A DNA stretch of 64,000 nt from CAZAZQ01 sp964489705 (GCA_964489705.1 CAZAZQ010000005.1:102198-166197), one strand, 5' to 3'; counted from the stretch's first letter, positions 47,186 to 55,696 are shown. The notes: generated by a model not told the origin, from the sequence alone. Numbers and translations are program-made.

Positions 47186-47965
47186 TTACGGTTTTCGTGC
47201 TTTCAATGAAAACATAAGCGGGTAGGGGGGAGGTCCTTCCGGGGGGTACCAGTAACCGTGTTGTTCCACCCAATTTTCATGAAGAGGGTAATAGCTTTTG
47301 TCGAATTCGTTGAGAAGTTCGATGACGAGACCGGATTGGATAAGAGTATTGACGATTTCGGAGAGAGGGTGATGCCACTCAATGAGTTCGTTCTTGATGG
47401 TATAGGTACGGTCGCAGTAGTCCGGTTGGTTGGTATAGTGTTTGGCTTCCGTATCGAAGTAGGAAATAGGCTCTTCTCCGAAAACGTATGAAATGGGATG
47501 GGTGTCGATAGTGTAAAAAACGCCGCCCGGCTTGAGATGGTGAGCGACGACATATCCCCACTTTTTCAAGTCGGAAAGCCATGTGAAGGTGCCGTACGAC
47601 TGGAAGACGATGTCGAATTTCCGGTCGATTTTCCCTATCAAGTCGTTCACATCGGATTGAATGAATTCCGCCGGCAGCCCGGTTCTCTCTTTCAGTTCGT
47701 TGGCTCGAGCGATAGAGGCATCGGAAATGTCGACCCCGACGACGGTCGCTCCTCGCCGTGCCCACGAAAGGGTGTCGAGCCCGAACTGACACATCAGGTG
47801 AAGCAAGTTTTTCCCATAAACGTCACCAACTTCACACAGTTCGATAGATTTGAGCGTTGAACGCCCTTCAAGAAATTCTTTAACTTTATAATCCGGATGC
47901 TTGAAATGGACGTCGGTCATTTCGTTCCAAGCGATTCTGTTTTTTTCATGATCCGGATGCGGCAT
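47186..47965 (-). CDS. Class I SAM-dependent methyltransferase
   Basis: A 259-residue protein with the Rossmann-fold methyltransferase motifs: YGKNLLHLMCQFGLDTLSWA (motif I region, about 50-68), VVGVDISDASIARANEL (acidic motif II, about 76-92) and FDIVFQSYGTF (motif IV/post-I region). N-terminal NRIAWNEMTDVHF is found in a group of stand-alone small-molecule methyltransferases. The substrate is unknown. The gene's ATG overlaps the lptG stop by one base (TAATG), so it is translated with the lpt genes though the functions need not be related. Confidence 0.85.
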   Translation of the reverse strand: MPHPDHEKNRIAWNEMTDVHFKHPDYKVKEFLEGRSTLKSIELCEVGDVYGKNLLHLMCQFGLDTLSWARRGATVVGVDISDASIARANELKERTGLPAEFIQSDVNDLIGKIDRKFDIVFQSYGTFTWLSDLKKWGYVVAHHLKPGGVFYTIDTHPISYVFGEEPISYFDTEAKHYTNQPDYCDRTYTIKNELIEWHHPLSEIVNTLIQSGLVIELLNEFDKSYYPLHENWVEQHGYWYPPEGPPPYPLMFSLKARKP

Positions 47966-49044
47966 TATTTCCTCGCTTTCACCATTGCTATGATACCGAT
48001 AACAAAGAACAAGCCATTGATACCCCAGATGGCAAGTTCTTTCGGCACTCGTTCGTTATAACCAGCCGATTGTAATATCCGAAAAAGAACGAAGTAAGCA
48101 AGCGAAATCAACGCCCCCGCCGCAATTGAGACCGCAATTCCGCCGCGACGCGGGTTGGAAGCGAACGGAATGCTGATGAGAATGATTATTATCGAGGTCA
48201 AAGGGTAAGAAATCTTGATTCCTAAGTCGATTGACTCTCGAAGATACGGTCCACCGGTTCGTTTCATCAATTCGATGTACGATTTCAGTTCTTCGTAGCC
48301 CATATCTTCCGGTTTGCCGATGCGTTTGGAAAAATCCTGCGGAGTATCTTCAATATCGGGCAAAGGCATTTCAATGAAGGTAGAAAAGGTCTCTCCCAGG
48401 GAATCGAAATTGCGAATCATTCCTTCTTGCGCATACCAGCGATTATCTCGGTAGACCAGCGTTGCCGCAGTGATGATTTTATCGAGCCGGTTGTGTTCGG
48501 TCTTGTAGAGCTTGAAGTCTTTCCCGATGCCGCGGTCGATGTGGAAATTCCCAATCGTGTAGAAATAGCCCGGCTGAATCTGCCGGTATATGTTGTCGAC
48601 ATATTTGAAGCTCTGCTTGGAGCGCTTTTCGATGGTAAATTCTTTGATTTCCAGCCGCCGTTTGTTGGCGGGAGGGTAGAGATACTCGCTGTAATAAAAG
48701 TGCCCCGCAGCCAGTATGATGGTGACGATCAAATACGGCAGGGTAATGCGATACAACGACAGCCCGGAGGCTTTCATTGCCAGAAGCTCGTTGCGGCGAG
48801 CGAGAATGGAAACCGAAAACAAAGTCGCCAAGAGGACAAACATAGGAAAAAACGACTTGATGACCCAGCCGCCGAAGTACAGATAATATTCGGCAATAAT
48901 GCTCAACGGTACTTTGTGGTCGATGAAGTCGCGGAGCTCTTCGACGACATTGATAATAATAATGGTCACACCAACCGCAAGAATGACCACCGCAAGGGTA
49001 GGGAGATATGACTTAAGCAGGTATTGATCGATTTTTTTTATCAT
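47965..49044 (-). CDS. lptG: LptF/LptG-family lipopolysaccharide export permease (LptG-like)
   Basis: The 359-residue protein has the YjgP/YjgQ layout: three N-terminal transmembrane helices (about 10-35, 52-80, 98-118), a periplasmic beta-jellyroll domain, and three C-terminal helices. The typical start is IDQYLLKSYLPTLAVVILAV. Together with the next gene it forms the membrane part of the LptB2FG transporter that extracts LPS from the inner membrane. The two permeases are adjacent on the minus strand with four bases between them; the LptB ATPase gene is not in the window. Confidence 0.9.
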   Translation of the reverse strand: MIKKIDQYLLKSYLPTLAVVILAVGVTIIIINVVEELRDFIDHKVPLSIIAEYYLYFGGWVIKSFFPMFVLLATLFSVSILARRNELLAMKASGLSLYRITLPYLIVTIILAAGHFYYSEYLYPPANKRRLEIKEFTIEKRSKQSFKYVDNIYRQIQPGYFYTIGNFHIDRGIGKDFKLYKTEHNRLDKIITAATLVYRDNRWYAQEGMIRNFDSLGETFSTFIEMPLPDIEDTPQDFSKRIGKPEDMGYEELKSYIELMKRTGGPYLRESIDLGIKISYPLTSIIIILISIPFASNPRRGGIAVSIAAGALISLAYFVLFRILQSAGYNERVPKELAIWGINGLFFVIGIIAMVKARK

Positions 49045-49048
49045 ATCC

Positions 49049-50383
49049 CTATCCGGTGAGCTTCCGCAGAAAACCCAACAGTGGTTTTTCGGTAACCACG
49101 ATGTAGAGAAGATAAGTGCCGATGCCGCTAACTAAAAAGTTTGCGCTCCACATCGCCCAAAATGGCGATACCAAACCTCGGTCGGCAAGATCTTCTCCGC
49201 CGATGAGAAATGCCCAGTACACAATAAATAACAATATGGAAACGGCGATAGCGGTTCCCATCCCGCCGCGTTTGGTCAGAATTCCCAAAGGAGCACCGAT
49301 GAGCACGAACGCCAACGATGCGGCGGGAATCGAGTATTTCTTGTAGATTTCAATGAGATACTTGTTTACGACTCGTTGCTGGGCTTTGATTTGTTGTTTG
49401 TTGCGGGTGAGATGTTTTGCCAAGTCGGCGGCGTCACGTTTGACCACGGCAATCGCCGCCGAGTCGGACAAACTGTCGGGAATCGGTGCCGATACACTGT
49501 CGGCGTTGGAAAACAACGACTCGATTTTCTGCTGGATTGTCATCGAGATACGTTCGCGGAAGGGAATGATGGCTTGGCGAGCGTGGTCGACATTGGCTTG
49601 CATCTGCTTGATGGACATCTCCCGGTCGGTGCGATAGTCAAAGGAGTGGCGTTTCAGTTTCGAGCCGGTGCCGGTTACGTTGATGACCTGTTTCTGGAAA
49701 TCGACTTTGTGGTAGTTTTCCGGGTTTTTGACATCCAGTGAGTGCAGCTCGCCATCGTAAAGCGTGAACCGCAGATTTTCCCCTTGGTCGGTAACCTGTA
49801 AATAGCCGTAGTCGGCAACGATGATTTGAGGTTTCTGGGGATCTTTCGTTTCGGTAATGCGCACTCCTTCGATGCGGGACGTGGCGTGGTCGATTTTGTC
49901 GATTAAAATGAGGTAGCCGGGGATATCGGAAATGAAAATCCCCGACCGGAACACTAAAGTCGGTCTCATACGGGAAATATCGGTGCGGAGAGTGCGGGCG
50001 CGCTTGTTCAAATCCGGCAGGATCCTATCGTTGAATCCAATCATGAGCACCGCAATAATCCCGGCGGCTATCAAGAGAGGAAAAATGATGCGCAGGAGGT
50101 TAATCCCGGATGCCTTCATGGCGGTAATCTCGAAGTCCGAGGTCAGCCGCCCGAACGCCATCAAAGTTGCTACCAGAACGGACATGGGAACGGAGAGAGC
50201 AATCATCCACGCCAAATTCAAACCGATGAGTTCCAGTACGACCGAGACGGGCAAGTCTTTGTCTAAAACACTGTTGACAATTTTCGGTACAAAGTCAATA
50301 ATGAGCAGGAAGGTAATGGTAAAAAAGGCAAAGAGAAACGGTCCCAGATGTTCTTTAAGAATGTAGCGACTCAATATCTTCAT
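49049..50383 (-). CDS. lptF: LptF/LptG-family lipopolysaccharide export permease (LptF-like)
   Basis: A 444-residue member of the same family, with LSRYILKEHLGPFLFAFFTI at the start, helices at about 15-35, 50-75 and 95-115, a jellyroll domain, and three C-terminal helices (GAPLGILTKRGGMG marks the conserved loop before the last ones). It is ~80 residues longer than its neighbour because of a helical, charged insert at about 265-345. Such inserts occur in LptF of FCB bacteria. The promoter lies directly upstream and the predicted transcript has almost no leader. Confidence 0.9.
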   Translation of the reverse strand: MKILSRYILKEHLGPFLFAFFTITFLLIIDFVPKIVNSVLDKDLPVSVVLELIGLNLAWMIALSVPMSVLVATLMAFGRLTSDFEITAMKASGINLLRIIFPLLIAAGIIAVLMIGFNDRILPDLNKRARTLRTDISRMRPTLVFRSGIFISDIPGYLILIDKIDHATSRIEGVRITETKDPQKPQIIVADYGYLQVTDQGENLRFTLYDGELHSLDVKNPENYHKVDFQKQVINVTGTGSKLKRHSFDYRTDREMSIKQMQANVDHARQAIIPFRERISMTIQQKIESLFSNADSVSAPIPDSLSDSAAIAVVKRDAADLAKHLTRNKQQIKAQQRVVNKYLIEIYKKYSIPAASLAFVLIGAPLGILTKRGGMGTAIAVSILLFIVYWAFLIGGEDLADRGLVSPFWAMWSANFLVSGIGTYLLYIVVTEKPLLGFLRKLTG

Positions 50384-50392
50384 AGCGATAGA

Positions 50393-50419
50393 AATATATA
50401 TACCTTATACCGTTGTCAA
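50393..50419 (-). promoter_or_regulatory. Promoter of the lptF-lptG operon, possibly leaderless
   Basis: On the minus strand TTGACA (50419-50414) precedes TATATT (50398-50393) by 15 bases. The predicted start is only about three bases before the ATG at 50383, and there is no Shine-Dalgarno sequence. Confidence 0.45.
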
Positions 50420-50440
50420 CCAACAGTGTGTTCGTATGAA
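50413..50440 (+). promoter_or_regulatory. Possible divergent promoter of the YhaM-like gene
   Basis: TTGTCA (50413-50418) and TATGAA (50435-50440) are separated by 16 bases. Its -35 box occupies the same bases as the -35 box of the minus-strand lptF promoter. Confidence 0.35.
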
Positions 50441-50450
50441 ATCTCATACG
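50433..50450. promoter_or_regulatory. Perfect inverted repeat between lptF and the YhaM-like gene
   Basis: CGTATGA-AATC-TCATACG is a perfect 7-bp inverted repeat with a four-base centre. It overlaps the proposed -10 box of the plus-strand promoter and may be an operator or a 5' leader hairpin. Confidence 0.45.
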
Positions 50451-50483
50451 GTTCGGTTTCAATGATAGGAGTTCCGGCGTTAG

Positions 50484-51446
50484 ATGGGAAATAAAAAGAT
50501 TGTCGATTTTGTGGTGAACGACAACATCACGTCGTTTTTTGCGGTGCGGAAAAAGGTCGTGAGAGAGTATACCCGCGGGCAATTCGTACAGCTTGAGTTA
50601 GGGGACAATACGGGGAGAATCCCTGCGGTTATCTGGGAGCCGGATACCTTCAGCCTTTCGGAATTGGAAGAGGGGATGGTGGTCAAAGTTCGGGGAGTGG
50701 TCGGCGAGTATCAGAACAAGCGGCAATTGGTGGTCAATCGCATTCGCCTGGCTCGAGACGGAGAATATGAGTTAGAGGATATTCTTCCCCATGCCCCGGA
50801 AAGCGAAGAAACCCGCAAAGCCCGCATCTTGGCGCTGACGGAACGAATCGAAAATGCCTACATTAAAAAATTGGTGGAGTCGTTCTGGCAGGATGAGGAT
50901 TTTTTCAAAAGTTTTCTCACCGCTGCCGCCGGGAAGTTGTGGCATCATGCGTACGTGGGCGGGTTGTCGGAGCACTCCGCCAACGTGGCGGAGCTGGCGC
51001 TGCGGGTAGCCTCCGGATATGATTTTCTCAATCGTGACCTGCTTATTTTCGGCGGGCTTTTTCACGACATAGGAAAAATCGCCCAGTATTCCACCAACAT
51101 AGTTATCGACTATACGGATGAGGGTCGACTGGTCGGACATATCAGTATTGCCGATGAGTGGGTCTGTCGACGGGCTCACGCCATCCCGACGTTCCCCGAC
51201 AGTCTCTTGATGAAATTGCGGCATCTAATTCTCTCTCATCAAGGAGAGTATGAGTATGCGTCGCCGATTCTTCCCCAAATGCCGGAAGCGTTCGTCGTCT
51301 ATTACTGTGATGAAATCGACAGCAAGATGGGGGCGATAAAACGGATTCGAGATCGCCACGGCGGAGTCGGATGGTCTGACTATGTGAAACTGTTAGACCG
51401 TTATCTCTACTTTGGCGAGAAAGTTTCCGAGGAGGACGATGACTGA
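50484..51446 (+). CDS. YhaM-like 3'-5' exoribonuclease (OB fold plus HD domain)
   Basis: The 320-residue protein has an N-terminal OB-type nucleic-acid binding domain (residues ~1-95; YTRGQFVQLELGDNTGRIPA) and an HD phosphohydrolase domain with the pattern HHAYVGGLSEH (about 153-163) and LFHDIGKIAQY (about 191-201). This is the arrangement of YhaM/CBF1-type nucleases of Bacillus and relatives. GATAGGAG lies 12 bases before the ATG. The gene overlaps the next, an ABC ATPase gene, by eight bases. Confidence 0.88.
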   Translation: MGNKKIVDFVVNDNITSFFAVRKKVVREYTRGQFVQLELGDNTGRIPAVIWEPDTFSLSELEEGMVVKVRGVVGEYQNKRQLVVNRIRLARDGEYELEDILPHAPESEETRKARILALTERIENAYIKKLVESFWQDEDFFKSFLTAAAGKLWHHAYVGGLSEHSANVAELALRVASGYDFLNRDLLIFGGLFHDIGKIAQYSTNIVIDYTDEGRLVGHISIADEWVCRRAHAIPTFPDSLLMKLRHLILSHQGEYEYASPILPQMPEAFVVYYCDEIDSKMGAIKRIRDRHGGVGWSDYVKLLDRYLYFGEKVSEEDDD

Positions 51447-52170
51447 CAACGAGACACTCCTTGAAGCGGTGAAAGTCTCACGTACGGTAGACGTGGAGGG
51501 GAAGCCGAAACAAATCATTGCCGACTTTTCTTACCTCTTTCGGAAAGGGGGCATCTACACGATTATCGGACCTTCCGGCGCCGGGAAATCGACCCTCCTT
51601 CGGTTGCTAAACCGCTTAGACGAACCGACCGGCGGAAAAATTCTCTTTCATGGCAAAAACATTACCGAATATGCTCCCTGTCGACTGCGGCGTCGGATCG
51701 GTTACCTTTTTCAAACGCCGTACCTTTTCCCTCGCACCGTTCGGGATAATTTTCTGTTCGTGGACAATTCGCTCACGGAAGGGCGCATCACGCAGTTGTT
51801 GAGCCAGGTACATATTCCCATTTCGTTTCTGGAACAGGACGTGGAGAAATTGTCGATAGGGGAGAAGCAACGAGTAGCGATTGCCCGGTTACTGGCGACC
51901 CAACCGGAAGTCATTCTCCTGGATGAGCCGACTTCAGCGTTGGATCCCAGCAATACGGAAGCGATTGAGCGATTGATAAAGGATCTCGTGCACGGCGATA
52001 GTTTGACTATCATTATGGTTACCCATAATCCGGAACAAGCCCTTCGCATGGGAGGTGAGACGCTTCTCATGGTCGGGGGACGGCTCCAAGAAGCAGGAGC
52101 GTGTGAGGAAGTTATCAACCATCCCCGATCAGAAGCGGGAAAACGGTATAAAGCGAAGGAACTCCAATGA
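51439..52170 (+). CDS. ABC transporter ATP-binding protein, FetA/YbbL-like
   Basis: The 243-residue ATPase shows Walker A GPSGAGKST (about 42-50), Q-loop LFQTPYLFP, signature LSIGEKQRVAIARLL (about 137-151), Walker B VILLDEPTSALD and the H-loop VTHN. The ATG at 51439 lies in the overlap ATGACTGA with the preceding gene and has GGAGG upstream; an earlier in-frame start would overlap more. The downstream gene encodes a FetB-type permease and overlaps by four bases, so this pair should form an iron or metal exporter as described for E. coli FetAB. Confidence 0.9.
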   Translation: MTDNETLLEAVKVSRTVDVEGKPKQIIADFSYLFRKGGIYTIIGPSGAGKSTLLRLLNRLDEPTGGKILFHGKNITEYAPCRLRRRIGYLFQTPYLFPRTVRDNFLFVDNSLTEGRITQLLSQVHIPISFLEQDVEKLSIGEKQRVAIARLLATQPEVILLDEPTSALDPSNTEAIERLIKDLVHGDSLTIIMVTHNPEQALRMGGETLLMVGGRLQEAGACEEVINHPRSEAGKRYKAKELQ

Positions 52171-52925
52171 CGAGTCCGACTTTTTTGCAGGTGTTGCTGG
52201 CGGCTGTTCTGGTCGCTATCGCTATAGGCGTCGCCAGGTGGTGGCGAATCCCCGTTGCCAAAGAAATGGCGCTGGGATCGGTACGTTCCTTTATTCAACT
52301 GCTGGCGGTGGGGTATGCGCTGGAGGTCATTTTCGACCTGGAATCTTTGTGGCTGATAGCCCTTGCCATCCTCATTATGATGACGGTGGGGGCTCATGCG
52401 GCGTCGGGGCGAGTCAAGCAGGTGCGGCACGTCTTTCCCATCACCTTTTCAGCAATGATTTTTGGCTCGTTGGTTACGTTGGCGACCATGTTGGTGCTGA
52501 ACATCATCCCGCTGGAGGCTCGGTATGTTATCCCGCTGGCAGGGATGATAATCAGCAATTCGATGAACGCCTCCGCTCTTACGATAGACCGCCTGGCGTC
52601 GGATCTGAAAAGTAACAGGCTGGCGATAGAGACGGCGCTTTCGCTGGGCAAGAATTGGCGGGAGGCGAGCTGTCATTTTCAGCAGAAAGCGGTGCGGACG
52701 GGAATGATTTCGATTTTGAACTTTATGAAAACGGTCGGAATCGTTGCGCTGCCGGGAGCAATGACCGGAATGATATTGGGTGGGGCGGAACCGTTAGAGG
52801 CTGTGCTGTTACAGGTGATAGTCGGATATATGCTGCTCTCGGCGGTGACGATTACTTCCATCGTGGCGGTGGAGCTTACCGTCCGCAAGTTTTTCACTCC
52901 TTTCCATCAAATGCGCTGGGAATGA
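52167..52925 (+). CDS. FetB/YbbM-type ABC transporter permease
   Basis: A 252-residue membrane protein with about seven hydrophobic segments and family features: MALGSVRSFIQLLAVGYAL (about 35-53), PLAGMIISNSMNASALTIDR (about 117-136) and VALPGAMTGMILGGA (about 195-209). The family (UPF0014, FetB) pairs with the ATPase FetA. The reaction is ATP-driven export, in E. coli of iron under oxidative stress; substrate identity here is inferred from the family. It is the last gene before the tRNA and integrated region. Confidence 0.9.
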   Translation: MTSPTFLQVLLAAVLVAIAIGVARWWRIPVAKEMALGSVRSFIQLLAVGYALEVIFDLESLWLIALAILIMMTVGAHAASGRVKQVRHVFPITFSAMIFGSLVTLATMLVLNIIPLEARYVIPLAGMIISNSMNASALTIDRLASDLKSNRLAIETALSLGKNWREASCHFQQKAVRTGMISILNFMKTVGIVALPGAMTGMILGGAEPLEAVLLQVIVGYMLLSAVTITSIVAVELTVRKFFTPFHQMRWE

Positions 52926-53039
52926 AGGAGGGGTGAAAGAGGGGAGAAAGGTTGAAAAAAATAAGGAGGCCACAAATTTGAGGGTAGGCGAAAGTTAGCT
53001 CTTGTCTTTTGTGGTGATTCGTATAAATTAGAGCACGGA

Positions 53040-53059
53040 CTTCCGGGAAACACCGGAAG
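53040..53059 (+). other. Hairpin in the tRNA-Ser leader
   Basis: CTTCCGG-GAAACA-CCGGAAG is a perfect 7-bp stem with a six-base loop, starting about 34 bases before the mature tRNA. It may be part of precursor processing or a remnant of a repeat. Confidence 0.4.
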
Positions 53060-53073
53060 AGACAGTTGTAGAC

Positions 53074-53159
53074 GGAGAGATGGCCGAGTGGTTGAAGGCG
53101 CACGCCTGGAGAGCGTGTATAGGTAACCCCTATCCAGGGTTCGAATCCCTGTCTCTCCG
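53074..53159 (+). tRNA. tRNA-Ser (anticodon GGA)
   Basis: The sequence folds into a class II tRNA: acceptor stem GGAGAGA (53074-53080) pairs with TCTCTCC (53152-53158), with discriminator G159. The anticodon arm CGCCTGGAGAGCG gives anticodon GGA (serine), a variable arm of extra length is present, and the T arm contains GTTCGAATCC. CCA is not encoded. It is followed by a T-rich tract and, 130 bases on, by a tyrosine recombinase gene, so its 3' end is the likely attachment site. Confidence 0.97.
53138..53159 (+). other. Candidate attachment site at the tRNA-Ser 3' end
   Basis: The 3' part of tRNA-Ser, from the T loop to the acceptor end, is the usual target for tyrosine recombinases encoded right next to it. 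I found no second copy within the window, so the far boundary would lie to the right of 64000. This is inference from context only. Confidence 0.4.
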
Positions 53160-53289
53160 CTTTATTTTTTTCTAACAATGTTCCCTATTGAGCGCCAATA
53201 AGTTATTGACAAAGAGTTCTCCGCTTCGCTCTATTTCTAACAGATTTCTAACTGGTTTATTCGCATTTTGCCTTGATAAGGGCCAAAAA

Positions 53290-54420
53290 ATGGCAAGTAT
53301 TCAATCCAAAATATCACGAACCGGCAAGAAAACCTACTACGTGGTGGTCTCGATCAAAGGCAAACACAAATGGATCAAAGCTGGAACTCTCAGGCAAGCC
53401 AAGACTCTCAAGAAAGACATCGAGTCGTTGGAAAACTCCCAGCGTGTGGAAAAGCTTGGGCTTTCAGCAAAAGATATCAGAATTGACGACTTCTTCCAAG
53501 CGTATGCTGAGTATGTCAAGCCTCGAGCCGCTCCGAACACCCTCAAACGCTATCTTGGCGTGATAAACACCTTTATTGTCTTTCTTGATATGTTTCATCC
53601 CAAACTAACGTACCTCTCCCAGGTTACCCCGGAGATTATTGAAGACTTCATGCAGAAACGCTTGGAATCAATTGACCTGAAAACTGCTGCAGACGGAGAA
53701 AAGTACGGCGTACACAAAAACAAGAGACTGCCTCGTCCGCAGACCGTGAACTATGAAGTGAGTGTCTTGAGGAGTGCGTTTATTTGGGCGCATGAGCGAG
53801 AGCTTATTCCTAGTGTGCCGACTAAGAAGGTCAAGAAACTGAGAGTGGAGAGCTTAAAGCAAGCCCGGATTCTTACCAAGGAAGAGTGCAAACTTTTTCT
53901 AAAGACAGCGCGTGAATTGGCAAAGAGTGATTCTCGTCTGAGAGTGTATGCGAAAGCGTTTGCGTTTCTTTTGAACACTGGTTTGCGTTCGGGCGAGTTG
54001 TGTCATCTGACATGGGATGACATTGAGGTGGAAAGCGGGCTGATTCGGATTCAGGCAAAAGAAGGTTGGTCACCGAAATCGTATTCGCGGGAGTTCTACT
54101 TAAATGCTTCTGCTCGCCGGATCTTGAAGAGCCTGAAACGAGAAACAGAGTACGTCTTTGTCAATCACTTAGGCAAACCTTTAGAGAGTGATGACTTGAG
54201 GAAAGTCTTGATCCGAGTCGCACGAACAGCCGGGATAACTGATTTCACGCGGGTACACGATCTGAGACACACCTTCAGCAGTCACTTGCAGATGAACGGC
54301 GTTGATGCAGCGACAGTGGCAGCGATTCTCGGACACAAGGATATTTCCACTACTCAGATTTACACTCACCAAACCCAAGAGCACCTAAGACAGAGTATTG
54401 AGAAGTTGAAGGTTGGGTGA
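53290..54420 (+). CDS. Tyrosine recombinase (site-specific integrase)
   Basis: The 376-residue protein (ATG at 53290) has an N-terminal phage-integrase-like arm-binding part (KISRTGKKTYYVVVSIKG), a SAM-like core-binding domain (about 65-165), and the catalytic domain. Catalytic residues are visible: Arg in NTGLRSGELCHL (about 230), HxxR as HDLRHT (about 322-327), His in LGHKD and the nucleophile Tyr in TQIYTH (about 358). The frame continues upstream to 53188 but without a good start context. It is transcribed away from the adjacent tRNA-Ser and should mediate integration or excision of the downstream island. Confidence 0.92.
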   Translation: MASIQSKISRTGKKTYYVVVSIKGKHKWIKAGTLRQAKTLKKDIESLENSQRVEKLGLSAKDIRIDDFFQAYAEYVKPRAAPNTLKRYLGVINTFIVFLDMFHPKLTYLSQVTPEIIEDFMQKRLESIDLKTAADGEKYGVHKNKRLPRPQTVNYEVSVLRSAFIWAHERELIPSVPTKKVKKLRVESLKQARILTKEECKLFLKTARELAKSDSRLRVYAKAFAFLLNTGLRSGELCHLTWDDIEVESGLIRIQAKEGWSPKSYSREFYLNASARRILKSLKRETEYVFVNHLGKPLESDDLRKVLIRVARTAGITDFTRVHDLRHTFSSHLQMNGVDAATVAAILGHKDISTTQIYTHQTQEHLRQSIEKLKVG

Positions 54421-54487
54421 AGTACATGACAGTTCCTGTTTTTGAGGCATGTAAAGATTTCTTGCATTTCTTTAGGTATTTTCAAGA

Positions 54488-54514
54488 AATACTGACATTA
54501 TCTGTCAGGGTATT
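54488..54514. repeat. Bulged inverted repeat upstream of the CRISPR-Cas genes
   Basis: AATACTGACA pairs with TGTCAG-GG-TATT, a ten-base arm with a two-base bulge and a five-base loop. It lies after the integrase and could be a terminator-like or regulatory element; it has no T-run. Confidence 0.45.
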
Positions 54515-54539
54515 GTGCATATTTGTGGTGTGAAGACAG

Positions 54540-54677
54540 GTGGCCGACGTTAAACAGTTTCTTCTTGCTTTACGTACTGCTGGTTCTATGCATGTAGGAA
54601 AGACGCAAAAGATTCATCAAGGTTTGGAACAAGAAGTGAAAATGGTTGCTTTTTGCTGTAGTATGGTGCTTATTTAA
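54540..54677 (+). CDS. Possible small protein of 45 residues
   Basis: A GTG at 54540 opens a frame of 45 codons ending at TAA 54675-54677, directly upstream of cas6. The product starts ADVKQFLLALRTAGSMHVGK and ends in a hydrophobic stretch (VAFCCSMVLI). There is no strong ribosome binding site and I do not recognise the sequence, so it may not be a gene. Confidence 0.2.
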   Translation: MADVKQFLLALRTAGSMHVGKTQKIHQGLEQEVKMVAFCCSMVLI

Positions 54678-54712
54678 GTTATGGCTGAGTGAATAACTAA
54701 GATGGGTTCGAG

Positions 54713-55693
54713 ATGGACAAGAGGGTCACATCTTTTCGATTCGTTAGCTATCGCGTTGACTTTACTGCAACAGAAAAAGTTCTGCTTGCTCCTATCCCGG
54801 AAGTGAGCTTTCGAGGTGGCTTCGGCTACGTTTTCAAACAAATTGTCTGTCTCGATAAAAAAGGCGACTGTTCAACGTGTTTGCTGCAGAGTTACTGTCC
54901 ATATTACCAAATATTCGAATCGCCGGCAAAGGAAGGGAAGATATATACGCAGAAATATTCTTTTCTACCGCATCCGTTTGTTATGAGGTTTCCCGAAGAA
55001 CAACCTTCTGTTGTCGGTGCTGGTGAAAGTTTTTCAGTCGAGTTTAATCTCCTCGGGAACGCTAATTCCTTTTTCCCGTATCTCGTCACTTGCTTTCAAC
55101 GACTTGGTGAGATGGGCTTGGGAAAAAGCAGAGGAAAATGTACGTTAGAAAATATCCATACCGTGGATGGGAAAGGGAAACCTGGAGCGCTGGTATACTC
55201 TTCTCGAACGAATAGGCTCATGGCTGAAAAAGACTCATCGGTAAGTATTCTAATTGACGAGGAGGAAATAATACGTTCTTTTTCCGAAGGTAACTCACAG
55301 TTGGAAATTGAATTTGTGTCGCCGTTACGCATAAAGCATAACGGAACTTATCGACATAATTTATCTTTTGACATTCTCGTGAAAGGAATGTTGAGAAGAA
55401 TCTCTTCGTTACTGGATATCTATTTGAACGGGTCACTGTCCCGCAGTTTCTCTGAGTACTTGTTGGAAATGGCTGGCAAAGTCAAAACCGTGAGGAGAGA
55501 TATCGCCTGGCAGGAAATCGAGAGATATTCGAAGAGAAAGGATACCTCTATGAGGTTAGGAGGATATGTCGGTAGAATAGTCTACGAAGGACGTGTGTCT
55601 TCTTATGTGACACTGCTTGAGATAGCTCGTGCTTGGCATATTGGTAAAGCGAGCTCTTTCGGTTTTGGAAGAATTAACTACAAGTTGAGGTGA
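54713..55693 (+). CDS. cas6: Cas6-type CRISPR pre-crRNA endoribonuclease with a cysteine cluster
   Basis: The 326-residue RAMP protein has a C-terminal glycine-rich loop HIGKASSFGFGRI (about 309-321), typical of Cas6 with two ferredoxin-like folds. It has four cysteines near the N-terminus, C46, C53, C56 and C62 (KKGDCSTCLLQSYCPY), a putative zinc site known from the 'precrRNA processing Cas6' subgroup of RAMP proteins. It would cut pre-crRNA within repeats. It precedes cas10 by three bases, so it is the first gene of the Csm operon. The start is an ATG with no strong ribosome binding site. Confidence 0.85.
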   Translation: MDKRVTSFRFVSYRVDFTATEKVLLAPIPEVSFRGGFGYVFKQIVCLDKKGDCSTCLLQSYCPYYQIFESPAKEGKIYTQKYSFLPHPFVMRFPEEQPSVVGAGESFSVEFNLLGNANSFFPYLVTCFQRLGEMGLGKSRGKCTLENIHTVDGKGKPGALVYSSRTNRLMAEKDSSVSILIDEEEIIRSFSEGNSQLEIEFVSPLRIKHNGTYRHNLSFDILVKGMLRRISSLLDIYLNGSLSRSFSEYLLEMAGKVKTVRRDIAWQEIERYSKRKDTSMRLGGYVGRIVYEGRVSSYVTLLEIARAWHIGKASSFGFGRINYKLR

Positions 55694-55696
55694 TTT

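Larger units (their letters stand above)
54421..54712. other. Intergenic region between integrase and cas6
   Basis: It contains an inverted repeat AATACTGACA-TTATC-TGTCAGGGTATT (54488-54514, one two-base bulge) and a short open frame (54540-54677). A weak promoter-like pair TTGCTT/TATTTA lies near 54646-54676. Nothing else stands out. Confidence 0.5.

Noticed and set aside
53188..53289. Upstream extension of the integrase frame
   Set aside because: The sequence is A+T-rich intergenic DNA after the tRNA with no start context; the ATG at 53290 fits the family.
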